Part shown: in pieces, positions 16,722 to 25,505 of the stretch | Numbering within the stretch: position 1 is the first letter of the stretch | How the letters are laid out: every line of letters starts with the position of its first letter | Assembly (NCBI GenBank): GCA_902593125.1 | Contig: CACJGU010000006.1 | Span: 1-64,000, forward strand | DNA from: an uncultured Alphaproteobacteria bacterium | GTDB taxonomy: Bacteria > Pseudomonadota > Alphaproteobacteria > HIMB59 > GCA-002718135 | DNA length: 64,000 nucleotides | Direction: 5' to 3' | Notes under the pieces: model-generated | Databases searched by the model: none | What the model was told of the DNA's origin: nothing | What the model saw: only the letters and a program-made list of their open reading frames with translations | Made by a program: the position numbers and the translations under genes

Positions 16722-17218
16722 TGGTCAGCTTTCATTAGATTAAAATCACAAAGTATAGCAACTGGAGTTCCAATTTTTTTTGATTTAACAACGTATTTTG
16801 ATATTTTATCTAAATCACTAAATTTATTGCAGTGCAAAGTAGGAACATTCATTGTTTTAAGCAAATTTTTTGTAATAGATCCCATTTGATATTGTGCTTT
16901 GACTGTTTCACCTGGTGTTCCACGATAGCTAATAAGTAAGATTGTAGGAATTTTATAATATTTTAATAGAGAAACTATTGCATTAACTGAGTTTCCAATA
17001 CCAGTATTTTGAAGTAATAAGCATGGAAATTTATTCCCTAAATGGGCTCCTGCACAAATACCAATACCTTCTTCTTCTCTAGGAACAGCTGAATAAATAA
17101 TTTCTTTATCCTTTTCCAAAATTGAAATCATATTTGATAACAATTTACAAGGAACACTTAAAAAAAAATTTACACCATTTTTTTTTAATATCATTAAAAT
17201 TTTTTTGCTTACTTTCAT
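16718..17218 (-). CDS. comD: Sulfopyruvate/phosphonopyruvate decarboxylase, alpha (pyrimidine-binding) subunit
   Basis: 166 aa TPP-enzyme N-terminal domain. AVPREEEGIGICAGAHLGNK carries the conserved Glu that activates the thiamine ring, followed by LLLQNTGIGNSVNAIVSL and PTILLISYRGTPGE, the ComD pattern. It sits between the EamA transporter (1 bp overlap at 17218) and comE (4 bp overlap), making a three-gene leftward operon. A split arrangement of this kind matches archaeal ComD/ComE and the bacterial sulfopyruvate decarboxylases used in sulfolactate breakdown. Confidence 0.83.
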   Translation of the reverse strand: MKVSKKILMILKKNGVNFFLSVPCKLLSNMISILEKDKEIIYSAVPREEEGIGICAGAHLGNKFPCLLLQNTGIGNSVNAIVSLLKYYKIPTILLISYRGTPGETVKAQYQMGSITKNLLKTMNVPTLHCNKFSDLDKISKYVVKSKKIGTPVAILCDFNLMKADQ

Positions 17219-18117
17219 TAAATTTTTCTTTCTCTTTGTTTTTTATAATCGTTTTGTCGAACATAAATAATAATACCTCCAATAATAATAAATAATGCAC
17301 CAGGAAATAATTTATCAACTGGCCATTCTCTAAAGAAGATCCAACCTAAAATTAAAGCAAAGAAAATTTCAATATAGTCAAATGGCATAATTTTACTTAA
17401 TTCTGCTCTTCTAGAACCATAAATTAATAGTAAGGTTCCTGTTCCACCTGCTAGCCCCATTATAAGTAAAATAAAAATATCATAAGTATTTTTAAAATTT
17501 TCCCACATATCAAAAAAAATTACAATTAATAAAGAACAAACCATCGTTCCTACTTGTCCATATATATTGATTAAAGGTGATGGAGTATCTAGTGTAAAAT
17601 TTAAAGCTGTAACTCTTGCTAGTGAATACCCAAGTGCCGCTAAAACTGGAAGTAAAATAATTATGTTAAAATCTTCAGACCAGGGTTCCATTATTAATAT
17701 AATTCCAATAAAACCAGACATAACTGCAAACAATTTATACGATCCAAATTTTTCTGCTAATAAGGGTATTGCTAGTAATGTTACCATCATAGGCCCTGTG
17801 TATTCCATAGTAGCCACTAAAGCAAACGGGAGATAAGCATAAGAAGTGTACAAGCATAATTGTGCTAGTGCTACAAATACTCCACGAAATAATCCTAGCT
17901 TCCATTGCGTAATTTTTATTTGTCTACCATTACGATGCCAATCATTTGAAAAATATAAAGCAATAATACATGGTATCATTCCAAATAAATTTCGAAAAAC
18001 TGATAATTGAGCAGCAGGATATTCATTACGCAAAAACTTTATTGCGATACCCATACAATCTAATAAGAACAAACCTGAAAGTGATAGGATAACGGCTAAA
18101 AATAAATTGTTTTTCAT
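17218..18117 (-). CDS. EamA/DMT-family membrane transporter, linked to comDE
   Basis: 299 aa with about ten hydrophobic helices in two EamA repeats. The first includes FRNLFGMIPCIIALYF and YLPFALVATMEYTGPMMV. The second includes YGSRRAELSKIMPFDYIEIF and FREWPVDKLFPGALFIIIGG. The C-terminus is basic and cytoplasmic (RQNDYKKQRERKI). The stop codon shares one base with the start of comD, so it is the first gene of that operon and may move a sulfonate or a pathway intermediate. That link is inferred from position only. Confidence 0.83.
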   Translation of the reverse strand: MKNNLFLAVILSLSGLFLLDCMGIAIKFLRNEYPAAQLSVFRNLFGMIPCIIALYFSNDWHRNGRQIKITQWKLGLFRGVFVALAQLCLYTSYAYLPFALVATMEYTGPMMVTLLAIPLLAEKFGSYKLFAVMSGFIGIILIMEPWSEDFNIIILLPVLAALGYSLARVTALNFTLDTPSPLINIYGQVGTMVCSLLIVIFFDMWENFKNTYDIFILLIMGLAGGTGTLLLIYGSRRAELSKIMPFDYIEIFFALILGWIFFREWPVDKLFPGALFIIIGGIIIYVRQNDYKKQRERKI

Positions 18118-18149
18118 AAATTATAATTTATTTATAAAAAAAACTTCTT

Positions 18150-19136
18150 TTATATAACACAACACTGATCTACCCAGTGTCCTGGCTCAACTTCAGTAAG
18201 ACCCATTTTAATCTCTCCACCTTTGCAATCTATTCCAGGATTAGGACATCTAGTTCTGAACACACATCCTGTAGGTGGATTTAATGCACTAGGAATTTCT
18301 CCTTTTAATTCAATAGCTTCAGATCTTTTTTCTGGATCAATTGAAGGAATAGAGGATAACAATGCTTTTGTATAAGAATGTTTAGGGTTCCTAAATAATT
18401 CTCTTGAAGGACCCATTTCAACTATATGACCTAAATACATAACTGCAACAATATCACATACATGAGCAACAACACTTAAATCATGACTAATAAACAAATA
18501 AGTAAGGTTAAGTTCAGTTTGAAGTTGTTTTAACAGATTTAATATATCTGCTTGTATTGATACATCTAAAGCAGCAACACTTTCATCTGCTACAATAAAT
18601 TTTGGATTACTGACTAAGGCTCTTGCAATTGATATTCTTTGTCTTTGTCCTCCAGAAAATGCATGGGGAAATCTTCTTAAATGCTCAATATTCAATCTAC
18701 ATTTAGCTGCAATATCTCTTACTCTTTCATCAGTCTCTTGTCTTGAGTTAGTTATTTTCATGACTTCTAAAGGTTCTGCAATAATATCCCTAACTGTCAT
18801 TCTTGGACTTAAAGCTGCGTAAGGATCTTGAAAAATTAGTTGGGCTTTTTTTCTATATTCTTTTAAATCTTGTTTGTTTATATTAGTTAAATCATAATCT
18901 TTTTCATCATCATGAAAAATAACATTTCCTGAACTAATCTTATTAGCTCCAAGTATTGCTCTACCGAGAGTCGTTTTTCCTGAACCGGATTCTCCAACTA
19001 AACCAAAAAAAGATCCTTTTTTAATTTTAATATTAATATTATTTACAGCATGTATTTTTTGTTTTTTTGAAATAAAATTTTCTTGGTAGTCAAAATTAAC
19101 CGAAACATTATTTACTGAAATTAAATTATCACTCAT
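18150..19136 (-). CDS. Peptide-type ABC transporter ATPase (OppF/DppF-like)
   Basis: Start chosen at MSDNLISVNNVSVNF, eight bases inside the end of the upstream ATPase gene. An upstream in-frame start at 19190 would add 18 residues of unrelated sequence. Walker A GLVGESGSGKTTLGRA, signature FSGGQRQRISIARAL, Walker B KFIVADESVAALDVS and the H-loop FISHDLSVV are present. The C-terminal ~70 residues are the oligopeptide-type extension with cysteines (GCVFRTRCPNPGIDC). It energises transport together with the neighbouring OppD-like ATPase. It is the last gene of the leftward operon. Confidence 0.92.
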   Translation of the reverse strand: MSDNLISVNNVSVNFDYQENFISKKQKIHAVNNINIKIKKGSFFGLVGESGSGKTTLGRAILGANKISSGNVIFHDDEKDYDLTNINKQDLKEYRKKAQLIFQDPYAALSPRMTVRDIIAEPLEVMKITNSRQETDERVRDIAAKCRLNIEHLRRFPHAFSGGQRQRISIARALVSNPKFIVADESVAALDVSIQADILNLLKQLQTELNLTYLFISHDLSVVAHVCDIVAVMYLGHIVEMGPSRELFRNPKHSYTKALLSSIPSIDPEKRSEAIELKGEIPSALNPPTGCVFRTRCPNPGIDCKGGEIKMGLTEVEPGHWVDQCCVI

Positions 19137-20118
19137 TTTGACCACACTTAATTCCACACTGATCAACCCAATGACCCGATTCAACTTCAATTAATTTCAT
19201 TTCTATTTTACCATCTTTTCCCTCTGGATTATGATGAGGGCATCGAGTTCTAAATACGCAGCCTGTAGGCCTATCTAATGGACTAGGAATATTTCCAGGT
19301 ATCGGAGATAACGGGGCGTCTAGGTTATTTATATCAGGCAAAGCTTGTAATAGACCTTTTGTATAAGGATGTTTTGGATTTTTAAGAATCTCATTTACCG
19401 GACCTTTTTCCACTACACTTCCCAAATACATTACTGCTACATGATCAGCTACTTGAGCAATAACACCTAGATCATGAGTAATAAATATTACACCCATTTG
19501 ATATTCTTTAATAATATCTTTAATTAAGTTAATCACTTGAGCTTGAATTGTTACATCTAAAGCAGTTGTTGGCTCATCTGCTAATAAAAGTTTAGGCATA
19601 GTTGATAGTGCCATAGCTATCATTGCTCTTTGACGCATTCCCCCAGACAATTCAAATGCATATTGATTAAACCGTTTTTCTGCATCTGCTATACCTACTC
19701 TTTTGAGCATGTTTATGGATATTGATTTTGCTTCATCTTTATTAATATTTTTATGAATTAGCAATTGCTCAACCATCTGTGCGCCAATTTTTATTGCTGG
19801 AGCAAAACTTGCCATAGGCTCTTGAAAAATCATTGATACTTTACCACCTCTAATTTTTTTTAAGTCTTGCTTAGTAGTAAATTGAAGAATGTTTTCGTTG
19901 TCTAAAATTATTTCTGCATCTTCGTTATAAGAAGTATTACCTGGGTTTAGTTTCATAATCGATTTAGCTGTCACTGATTTACCTGATCCAGATTCACCAA
20001 CTATACCAAGTACTTCGCCTTGATCTACAGAAAGAGAAATATTTTCAACTGCTGTAATTCTGCCTTCATCAGTATCAAATTTTACATCTAAATTCTTTAC
20101 TTCTAGTAAATGACTCAT
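19129..20118 (-). CDS. Peptide-type ABC transporter ATPase (OppD/DppD-like)
   Basis: 329 aa. Walker A GIVGESGSGKSVTAKSIM, signature FELSGGMRQRAMIAMALS, Walker B KLLLADEPTTALDVT and switch His in IFITHDLGVI are visible, with the oligopeptide-family C-terminal cysteine region (GCVFRTRCPHHNPEGKDG). It starts 1 bp after the OppC-like permease. The C-terminal tails of the two ATPases share the phrase ESGHWVDQC or EPGHWVDQC, a mark of their common origin. Confidence 0.93.
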   Translation of the reverse strand: MSHLLEVKNLDVKFDTDEGRITAVENISLSVDQGEVLGIVGESGSGKSVTAKSIMKLNPGNTSYNEDAEIILDNENILQFTTKQDLKKIRGGKVSMIFQEPMASFAPAIKIGAQMVEQLLIHKNINKDEAKSISINMLKRVGIADAEKRFNQYAFELSGGMRQRAMIAMALSTMPKLLLADEPTTALDVTIQAQVINLIKDIIKEYQMGVIFITHDLGVIAQVADHVAVMYLGSVVEKGPVNEILKNPKHPYTKGLLQALPDINNLDAPLSPIPGNIPSPLDRPTGCVFRTRCPHHNPEGKDGKIEMKLIEVESGHWVDQCGIKCGQNE

Positions 20119-20119
20119 A

Positions 20120-21310
20120 TTATTTTACCTTATGAGGGTCTGCTGCATCACGTAATCCATCACCTACATATACAAATGTTAAAATTAATACGACTAAGAA
20201 AAATACAGGTATGAAATACCATTGATAGTTTAGAAGTACGTCAGCCTTTGTTGCATTTTGCAGAAGTACACCAAGGGAGTTTACCGGTTCTCTTAAACCC
20301 AGTCCTATAAAACTCAAAGCCGTTTCAGATAATAACATATATGGAAAACTAATTACTAAATCGACAATAATATAACTTGTAAAACTTGGTAATAAGTGTC
20401 TCACAATAATGTGAGTAGAGGATGCTCCACAAAGTTTTGCAGCAAGAATATATTCTTGGCTTCTTTCACTAAGCAAATGAGTTCTTACTCTTCTTGCAAG
20501 CGTTGGCCATGAAATTAATCCAAGTAAACACGAAATAAAAAAGAAACGTAATTCAGAGCTCCATTCTAATGGAGCAAAGGCAGCAAGACACATAAATAGA
20601 GGTATTGGTGGTACCGTTCGAATTGCATCGGTAAACATTTGTAATACACTATCAATCCATCCGCCATAGTAACCTGATATCCCGCCTATAATTAGAGATA
20701 GAACAAAAGATATAAATACACCGAGTGTTCCCACAGCTAGTGAAATGTAAATAGCACTTAATGTTCTACTAAATAAATCTTTTCCCGCCTTATCTGTTCC
20801 GAATATATGAATACCACCTTCTTCAACTCCAAATAAATGAGTATTGAATGTAAAACCTGGAATTTTAAAATCTAAAATTTTTCCTGGAAGATTTATATTA
20901 AAATCAAAAACTTTATATTCCCATCCTTCAACAAAAAAATAAACGTATCTTCTTTTTTCAGTATCAACTTTATATACCCATCTAAAGTTAGTATCTGCTC
21001 CTCTATATTTTTCTAATGTGTGTAAAAATGGCCTAGCTGAAAAACCATTTTCATCCCAAAACATTGGAATTTGTGGTGCTCCATTTTCGTATTCTTTGTC
21101 CCTTCCATTTATTGTTGGATCGTAGGGAGATAAGAAATCTGAAAATAAACTACAAATTATCATAAATAGTAAAATGGAACCTGCAATCATAGCTGATCTA
21201 TTGCCAAAGAAACGTGTTCTTACTAATTGCATTTGGGTAGCAGTATAATAAGCCTCTTTTTTTGCTGAACTAACCTCCACCCAAAACTCCTTTTCTAATC
21301 CTTGGATCAA
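20120..21310 (-). CDS. Peptide-type ABC transporter permease (OppC-like) with a long periplasmic insert
   Basis: 396 aa inner-membrane permease. A first helix near residue 40 (SAMIAGSILLFMIICSLFS) is followed by a ~110-residue periplasmic segment (PMFWDENGFSARPFLH to GIHIFGTDKAGKDLFS), then five helices with the EAA-type loop EYILAAKLCGASSTHIIVRH. Ordinary OppC is ~300 aa, so the insert is long. The listed ATG overlaps oppB by 41 bp. A GTG at 21280 (VEVSSAKKEAYY) would reduce the overlap and is a plausible true start. Confidence 0.9.
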   Translation of the reverse strand: MIQGLEKEFWVEVSSAKKEAYYTATQMQLVRTRFFGNRSAMIAGSILLFMIICSLFSDFLSPYDPTINGRDKEYENGAPQIPMFWDENGFSARPFLHTLEKYRGADTNFRWVYKVDTEKRRYVYFFVEGWEYKVFDFNINLPGKILDFKIPGFTFNTHLFGVEEGGIHIFGTDKAGKDLFSRTLSAIYISLAVGTLGVFISFVLSLIIGGISGYYGGWIDSVLQMFTDAIRTVPPIPLFMCLAAFAPLEWSSELRFFFISCLLGLISWPTLARRVRTHLLSERSQEYILAAKLCGASSTHIIVRHLLPSFTSYIIVDLVISFPYMLLSETALSFIGLGLREPVNSLGVLLQNATKADVLLNYQWYFIPVFFLVVLILTFVYVGDGLRDAADPHKVK

Positions 21311-22283
21311 TAATTGCTAAAATTATATCAGTAACAAAATTTACAAATACTATTGTAGCTGTAAGTAAAAAAATAATTGCACCAGCTAATTGTTGATCAT
21401 TTGATCTTGCTAAAGCTTCAATTAACAGTGCTCCTGCTTCAGTTAATATTAAAATCAAAGCCACAATAGGTAGTGCACTAAAAATTCTATTTAAATCAAA
21501 ACCAATAGAATTAATTACTGGTCCTAAAGAATGTTTAGCAGGATATCTCCATAACAAACTCATGCCAGAAACTCCTCTTGCTCTTGCAGCCATAACGTAA
21601 AGTTTATCATTTTCATCAAGCATAAGTGCTCTGACTGTTTGTAATGCAAATGCTGTAGCATTCCATCCTAAAACAAAAATTGGTAACCAAGCTCGACTTA
21701 GGAAATCCATTAACTTTGCTGAAGACCAAGGTTCATTTTCAAATTCTTGAGAGAATAATCCTGTCATAGTATCTCCGTAATAAACTGTCATAAATAACAT
21801 GATACAAAGAGCAACTAAGAAGTTAGGTAAAGCGATTCCAAGATAACTTATAAATTTTAATGTATTATCAAGTGTCGCGTATTTAGTCGTGGCTGATATA
21901 ATTCCAACTGGAATTGCTATTAAATATGAAAATATAAGAGCCACTAAACAAATTGTTAATGATAAAGTAAATCTTCCACTAAGAAGCTCATTAATATTCA
22001 TTCTCAATATACAGCTGTTACCAAAATCTCCATTTACAACTATATTTGATACCCATTTTCCATATCTATATAAAAAAGGTTTATCCAAACCTAAACGAAT
22101 TTTTTCTTTTTCAATGTCTTCAAATGTAATTTGAGATCCTTGTGTATTTTTGAAAGCTAGATACCTTTCTGCACAAGTACCTGGAACTAATTCCATCAGA
22201 GAAAAAACAATAAAGCAAACCAGTAGCAAAGTTATTATTGCAAGTCCTGCTCTTGTAAGTGTGAATTGTATAAAATTAATCAT
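21270..22283 (-). CDS. Peptide-type ABC transporter permease (OppB-like)
   Basis: 337 aa. N-terminal helix LAIITLLLVCFIVFSLMELVP and the typical LGLDKPFLYRYGKWVSNIV segment of OppB/DppB are followed by ~5 further helices. The EAA loop lies at LYVMAARARGVSGMSLLWRY. It is separated from the binding-protein gene by an 85-bp gap holding a strong hairpin, then runs into oppC with overlap. The substrate is most likely a peptide or similar solute; the unusual binding protein keeps this open. Confidence 0.92.
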   Translation of the reverse strand: MINFIQFTLTRAGLAIITLLLVCFIVFSLMELVPGTCAERYLAFKNTQGSQITFEDIEKEKIRLGLDKPFLYRYGKWVSNIVVNGDFGNSCILRMNINELLSGRFTLSLTICLVALIFSYLIAIPVGIISATTKYATLDNTLKFISYLGIALPNFLVALCIMLFMTVYYGDTMTGLFSQEFENEPWSSAKLMDFLSRAWLPIFVLGWNATAFALQTVRALMLDENDKLYVMAARARGVSGMSLLWRYPAKHSLGPVINSIGFDLNRIFSALPIVALILILTEAGALLIEALARSNDQQLAGAIIFLLTATIVFVNFVTDIILAIIDPRIRKGVLGGG

Positions 22284-22320
22284 TTTTAATAATTAGAAAC
22301 TTAGAATAGATAAAAAAAGA

Positions 22321-22347
22321 AAAGCGGCAATACATAATTGCCGCTTT
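22321..22347 (-). terminator. Strong hairpin between binding protein and permease genes
   Basis: Perfect 11-bp stem AAAGCGGCAAT (22321-22331) and ATTGCCGCTTT (22337-22347) with a 5-nt loop. On the minus strand it is followed by C and a run of T's. It lies 21 bp downstream of the binding-protein stop and 38 bp before oppB. It probably acts as a partial terminator or 3' stabiliser that keeps binding-protein mRNA higher than permease mRNA. Confidence 0.85.
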
Positions 22348-22368
22348 TTTTCTAAGTTTTAATTACAA

Positions 22369-24417
22369 TTACTCGTCTAACCACCATTGTGTCGCTAGAT
22401 ATGGGTAAGTTCTATAATACTCATAAGAAGTTGTTTTGAATTGTGTAAAATTTTTCAAAGCATTTCTATGATATGTTGGGAAAGGTGCCTTAACCATTCC
22501 AATCAAAAGACTTTGATCTGTCAACATTTTTGTAATTTTTGCTCCCCATTCATTTGATTCAGCAGTACCTAGGGCATAAGATTGGAATTGATCAATTCCA
22601 TCACTTAAGTCATAGACCCATTGAGGTGGTTCTACTCCTTCAGCACCATCACTGTCAATATAGGCAGCCCACTCTAATCCGTTTGTATGATTAAAGTAGT
22701 TACCAAATGGTGGTTTAAATGTTTCAGGATCTCCTGCCACAATTGCTAAAGGCTGACCTTTGTCCCAAAGGTGAACGTCAAGTTGATTAGAAGCTTGAGA
22801 GCCACGATATTCATCAGGCGTAACCTCTTTGAAAGAAGTTTTTATTCCTGCTTCGTTAAAATATCTCGCAATGAGCTCTACTTCAACTCCACCAAATCCC
22901 TGAGTCGCATAATCAAGATTAATAGCTAAAGGCGCTCCACTTGGAAGTTCTCTAAAACCATCACCATCAGTATCTTTCAATCCTACTTCGTCAAGTAGAG
23001 CACTTGCACCATCTGGATCGTACTGTGTCATATACATTTTAACATCTTCAGGAACAAAGTCAGGTGCTGGTGAAATACCAACAAATTGCTCGACTTTACC
23101 TAGACCATAATATGCAACATCATTAATTTCATCTCTATTGATTGAAATAGACATTGCTTGACGGAAACGAATATCACCGAACACAGAACGTTTTTCTGGA
23201 TCTGCATGATTTACGTTAAAGCTTAATATATTTGATCCACATCCTGGATTAATCTGAAGACTATATCCTCCCGAGTCAGCACCATCTAGTAACTGAGGTG
23301 CAGATTCAAGTTGTACAGACTGAGATTTATAATCTACTTCTCCATTTACAAGTTTTAACAATCTTATCTCATTCTCATTGATATATCGTTCATTCTGATA
23401 ATCAATATATGGAAGTTGATTTCCAGCTGTATCAACTTGGAAGAAGTAAGGATTAGCTGCATACACTCTTCCTTCAGTGGTATCTTCAATAGTCATGTAA
23501 GCTTCTAAAGAAGGATAAGCAGCATAAGGTAGTCCGTCTACTAATTCTGGATTTCTTAGTAAAGGAGTTGGAGTATCAGTCCAACCTGAGTTACCGTAAT
23601 AAGCAGCTAATGCATCCCAACCATCTGCAAATCCTAAAGCTTGTGCATTAGCATCTGCGTTTGAATCAATTTCTGGATGAAATTGTTCTAGGAAATGAGA
23701 AGGCATGAAAAACTGGTTGTATGACCATGCAATAGTAGCAGTTAAACCTGGAAAAGGTGATGGTAAATTGAATCTTACTGTTTGATCATCAATTACATCA
23801 ACTGTCATTGGTTCACCACCAACTAATAGGTATGGATATGGTTTTTCACGAATTTTTGGATTCATCATTAAATCTTCGTACCAAAACTCTACATCTCTAG
23901 CAACAAATGGCTCTCCGTTAGACCACTTATGACCTTTTCGTAACATAAAAGTTAAAGTTGTAAAATCATCATTCCATTGAAAATCTTTTGCAACGTTTGG
24001 AACAATCGTTGATAAGTCATCAGCAAAACGAAGTAAGTTTACATGTCTTGTTGAAAGCATATCAGAAGTTCCAGCTTCTGTTGCATTTGAAAGGAAATTA
24101 ATTGTTCCACCATATTCACCAATTGATTCATATGGTACAATTACTAAAGGCTCATCAGGTAATCTATCCGCTACTGGTGGCAAACTTGGATTACCCTGTA
24201 TTGTTGCATTTATACTCTCAACGTTGGGATTATCATGGAAATGCATACTGCAGTCAGCCGCACTTTCATATTCAGATAATTCATATTGTTGAGGATATTT
24301 TCCTCCCGTCATTCCATCACTCATAGTAGAGCCAGAACAATCTCCTGCAAAAGAGATTCCGCTCCATGCAAAAGTTGAGAAAGAAAATACTAATGCTATG
24401 AATAGTTTTTTAAACAT
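22369..24417 (-). CDS. Peptide-type ABC transporter substrate-binding protein
   Basis: 682 aa periplasmic protein with a signal peptide (FKKLFIALVFSFSTFAWSG). It is an SBP_bac_5 family member: FTLMLRKGHKWSNGEPF-type segment (seen as LTFMLRKGHKWSNGEPFVA), DVIDDQTVRFNLPSPFPGL, and FGDIRFRQAMSISINRDEIN. At ~680 aa it is longer than DppA/OppA (~530 aa), like the large binding proteins of some alphaproteobacterial systems. A good AGGAG ribosome-binding site precedes the ATG. It is the first gene of the leftward operon, behind the palindromic site at 24447-24468. Confidence 0.9.
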   Translation of the reverse strand: MFKKLFIALVFSFSTFAWSGISFAGDCSGSTMSDGMTGGKYPQQYELSEYESAADCSMHFHDNPNVESINATIQGNPSLPPVADRLPDEPLVIVPYESIGEYGGTINFLSNATEAGTSDMLSTRHVNLLRFADDLSTIVPNVAKDFQWNDDFTTLTFMLRKGHKWSNGEPFVARDVEFWYEDLMMNPKIREKPYPYLLVGGEPMTVDVIDDQTVRFNLPSPFPGLTATIAWSYNQFFMPSHFLEQFHPEIDSNADANAQALGFADGWDALAAYYGNSGWTDTPTPLLRNPELVDGLPYAAYPSLEAYMTIEDTTEGRVYAANPYFFQVDTAGNQLPYIDYQNERYINENEIRLLKLVNGEVDYKSQSVQLESAPQLLDGADSGGYSLQINPGCGSNILSFNVNHADPEKRSVFGDIRFRQAMSISINRDEINDVAYYGLGKVEQFVGISPAPDFVPEDVKMYMTQYDPDGASALLDEVGLKDTDGDGFRELPSGAPLAINLDYATQGFGGVEVELIARYFNEAGIKTSFKEVTPDEYRGSQASNQLDVHLWDKGQPLAIVAGDPETFKPPFGNYFNHTNGLEWAAYIDSDGAEGVEPPQWVYDLSDGIDQFQSYALGTAESNEWGAKITKMLTDQSLLIGMVKAPFPTYHRNALKNFTQFKTTSYEYYRTYPYLATQWWLDE

Positions 24418-24446
24418 ATATTTTCTCCTATAAAAATAAATTTATC

Positions 24447-24468
24447 GTATACTTTTTTTGTATACAAA
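24447..24468. promoter_or_regulatory. Operator-like palindrome upstream of the opp-type operon
   Basis: Two GTATAC hexamers 13 bp apart (24447-24452 and 24460-24465). The second is inside a perfect 12-bp palindrome, TTTGTATACAAA (24457-24468). Such sites are typical of GntR-family regulators. It lies 30-51 bp before the binding-protein start. The regulator is not identified. Confidence 0.45.
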
Positions 24469-24536
24469 TTTGAGTTTTTAGCAAAAATTATTGACAAATA
24501 TATTACGTTTTTTTTAAAAAAATTGTGTATTTCTTT

Positions 24537-25445
24537 TTATAACCAAACTGGATTTAACCAAGCAAAACGGCCAAAATTGTCTATTATACTAATTCTAAAC
24601 CAGTTTGTATCAAGTTGATTTAAATCAAAAATTGCCTCTGTAATATTATTACCATTTACACTTAAAGATCTAGATCCTCTACCTACTAAAGTAATATTTT
24701 CCGCAGGAGATGTTTGTACCTTAACTAAGTTATTATCCATTTCACATTTTATAATTTCAACGCCAGTGGAAGAATAATATTTACCTGCTTTCAAAGAATC
24801 TAAAATGGAATTTTCATTTAAATTTTCAGATGCAACCATAACCCATCCACCTCCTCCATCAGGCATTCTAAAATGAGAGTCATCAGTGGCAGTTAAATAT
24901 ATTTTCTTATCTTCTTGAAGAAGATAATCTACTGTTGCTGTTCCAAATCCCCTTGCAGCCTCTATATGGCAAGAGTGATTGTATATCTCTACACCATGTG
25001 CATGACTTACTGACATACATTCATCAAAAGTTAACATATACCATTCTGGATGTGCAATTGTAACAAACGCACCAGTATCAATTGCTCTTTGTATTAAGTC
25101 GTGTGCAGTTTCTTTATCGTCAGCACATTTAAAATCTACTGGTAATCCATTAGCAACAATATGCCAAAGTTCATTCTTAACATATTTTTTTCCTTTACAA
25201 TGAAGCTCAGCGGATGGAATAACAATAAAATCATTCTCATTTAAATGAGTTGTATCTAAAACTAATTCATTAGCAAATTTTTCACCTTTCCACAGATGTT
25301 CTGAAAGGCATATAAAATCATATCCCAAATTTTTATATTCTGTTACGACTTCATTTGGTTTTAGTGCTCCATCAGAATGATTAGAATGTCCATGTAAGTT
25401 TCCTTTGAAGTAATTAGTTGAATTTTTTGAAGGTAATAAATCCAT
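24537..25445 (-). CDS. PHP-domain metal-dependent phosphoesterase (CehA/McbA-like)
   Basis: 302 aa. The N-terminal GNLHGHSNHSDGALKPNEVV and FICLSEHLW carry the histidine/aspartate clusters of the PHP fold, followed by FVTIAHPEWYMLT and a late TATDDSHF segment, giving a full set of metal ligands. Residues ~205-300 form a small beta-rich C-terminal region (VEIIKCEMDNNLVKVQTSPA). No signal peptide is seen. The expected activity is hydrolysis of a phosphate ester; the substrate is unknown. It precedes the opp-type operon on the same strand (119 bp gap) and is divergent from the MetE-like gene. Confidence 0.83.
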   Translation of the reverse strand: MDLLPSKNSTNYFKGNLHGHSNHSDGALKPNEVVTEYKNLGYDFICLSEHLWKGEKFANELVLDTTHLNENDFIVIPSAELHCKGKKYVKNELWHIVANGLPVDFKCADDKETAHDLIQRAIDTGAFVTIAHPEWYMLTFDECMSVSHAHGVEIYNHSCHIEAARGFGTATVDYLLQEDKKIYLTATDDSHFRMPDGGGGWVMVASENLNENSILDSLKAGKYYSSTGVEIIKCEMDNNLVKVQTSPAENITLVGRGSRSLSVNGNNITEAIFDLNQLDTNWFRISIIDNFGRFAWLNPVWL

Positions 25446-25505
25446 ATAATTTATTTAATTAATATTATTTATATTTTATAAAAATAAAATCTATATAAAA
25501 AACTT

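Noticed and set aside
16161-17218. Coenzyme M biosynthesis because of ComD/ComE
   Set aside because: ComA, ComB and ComC equivalents and downstream CoM genes are not seen. Xsc in the same window gives a simpler catabolic use for sulfoacetaldehyde.
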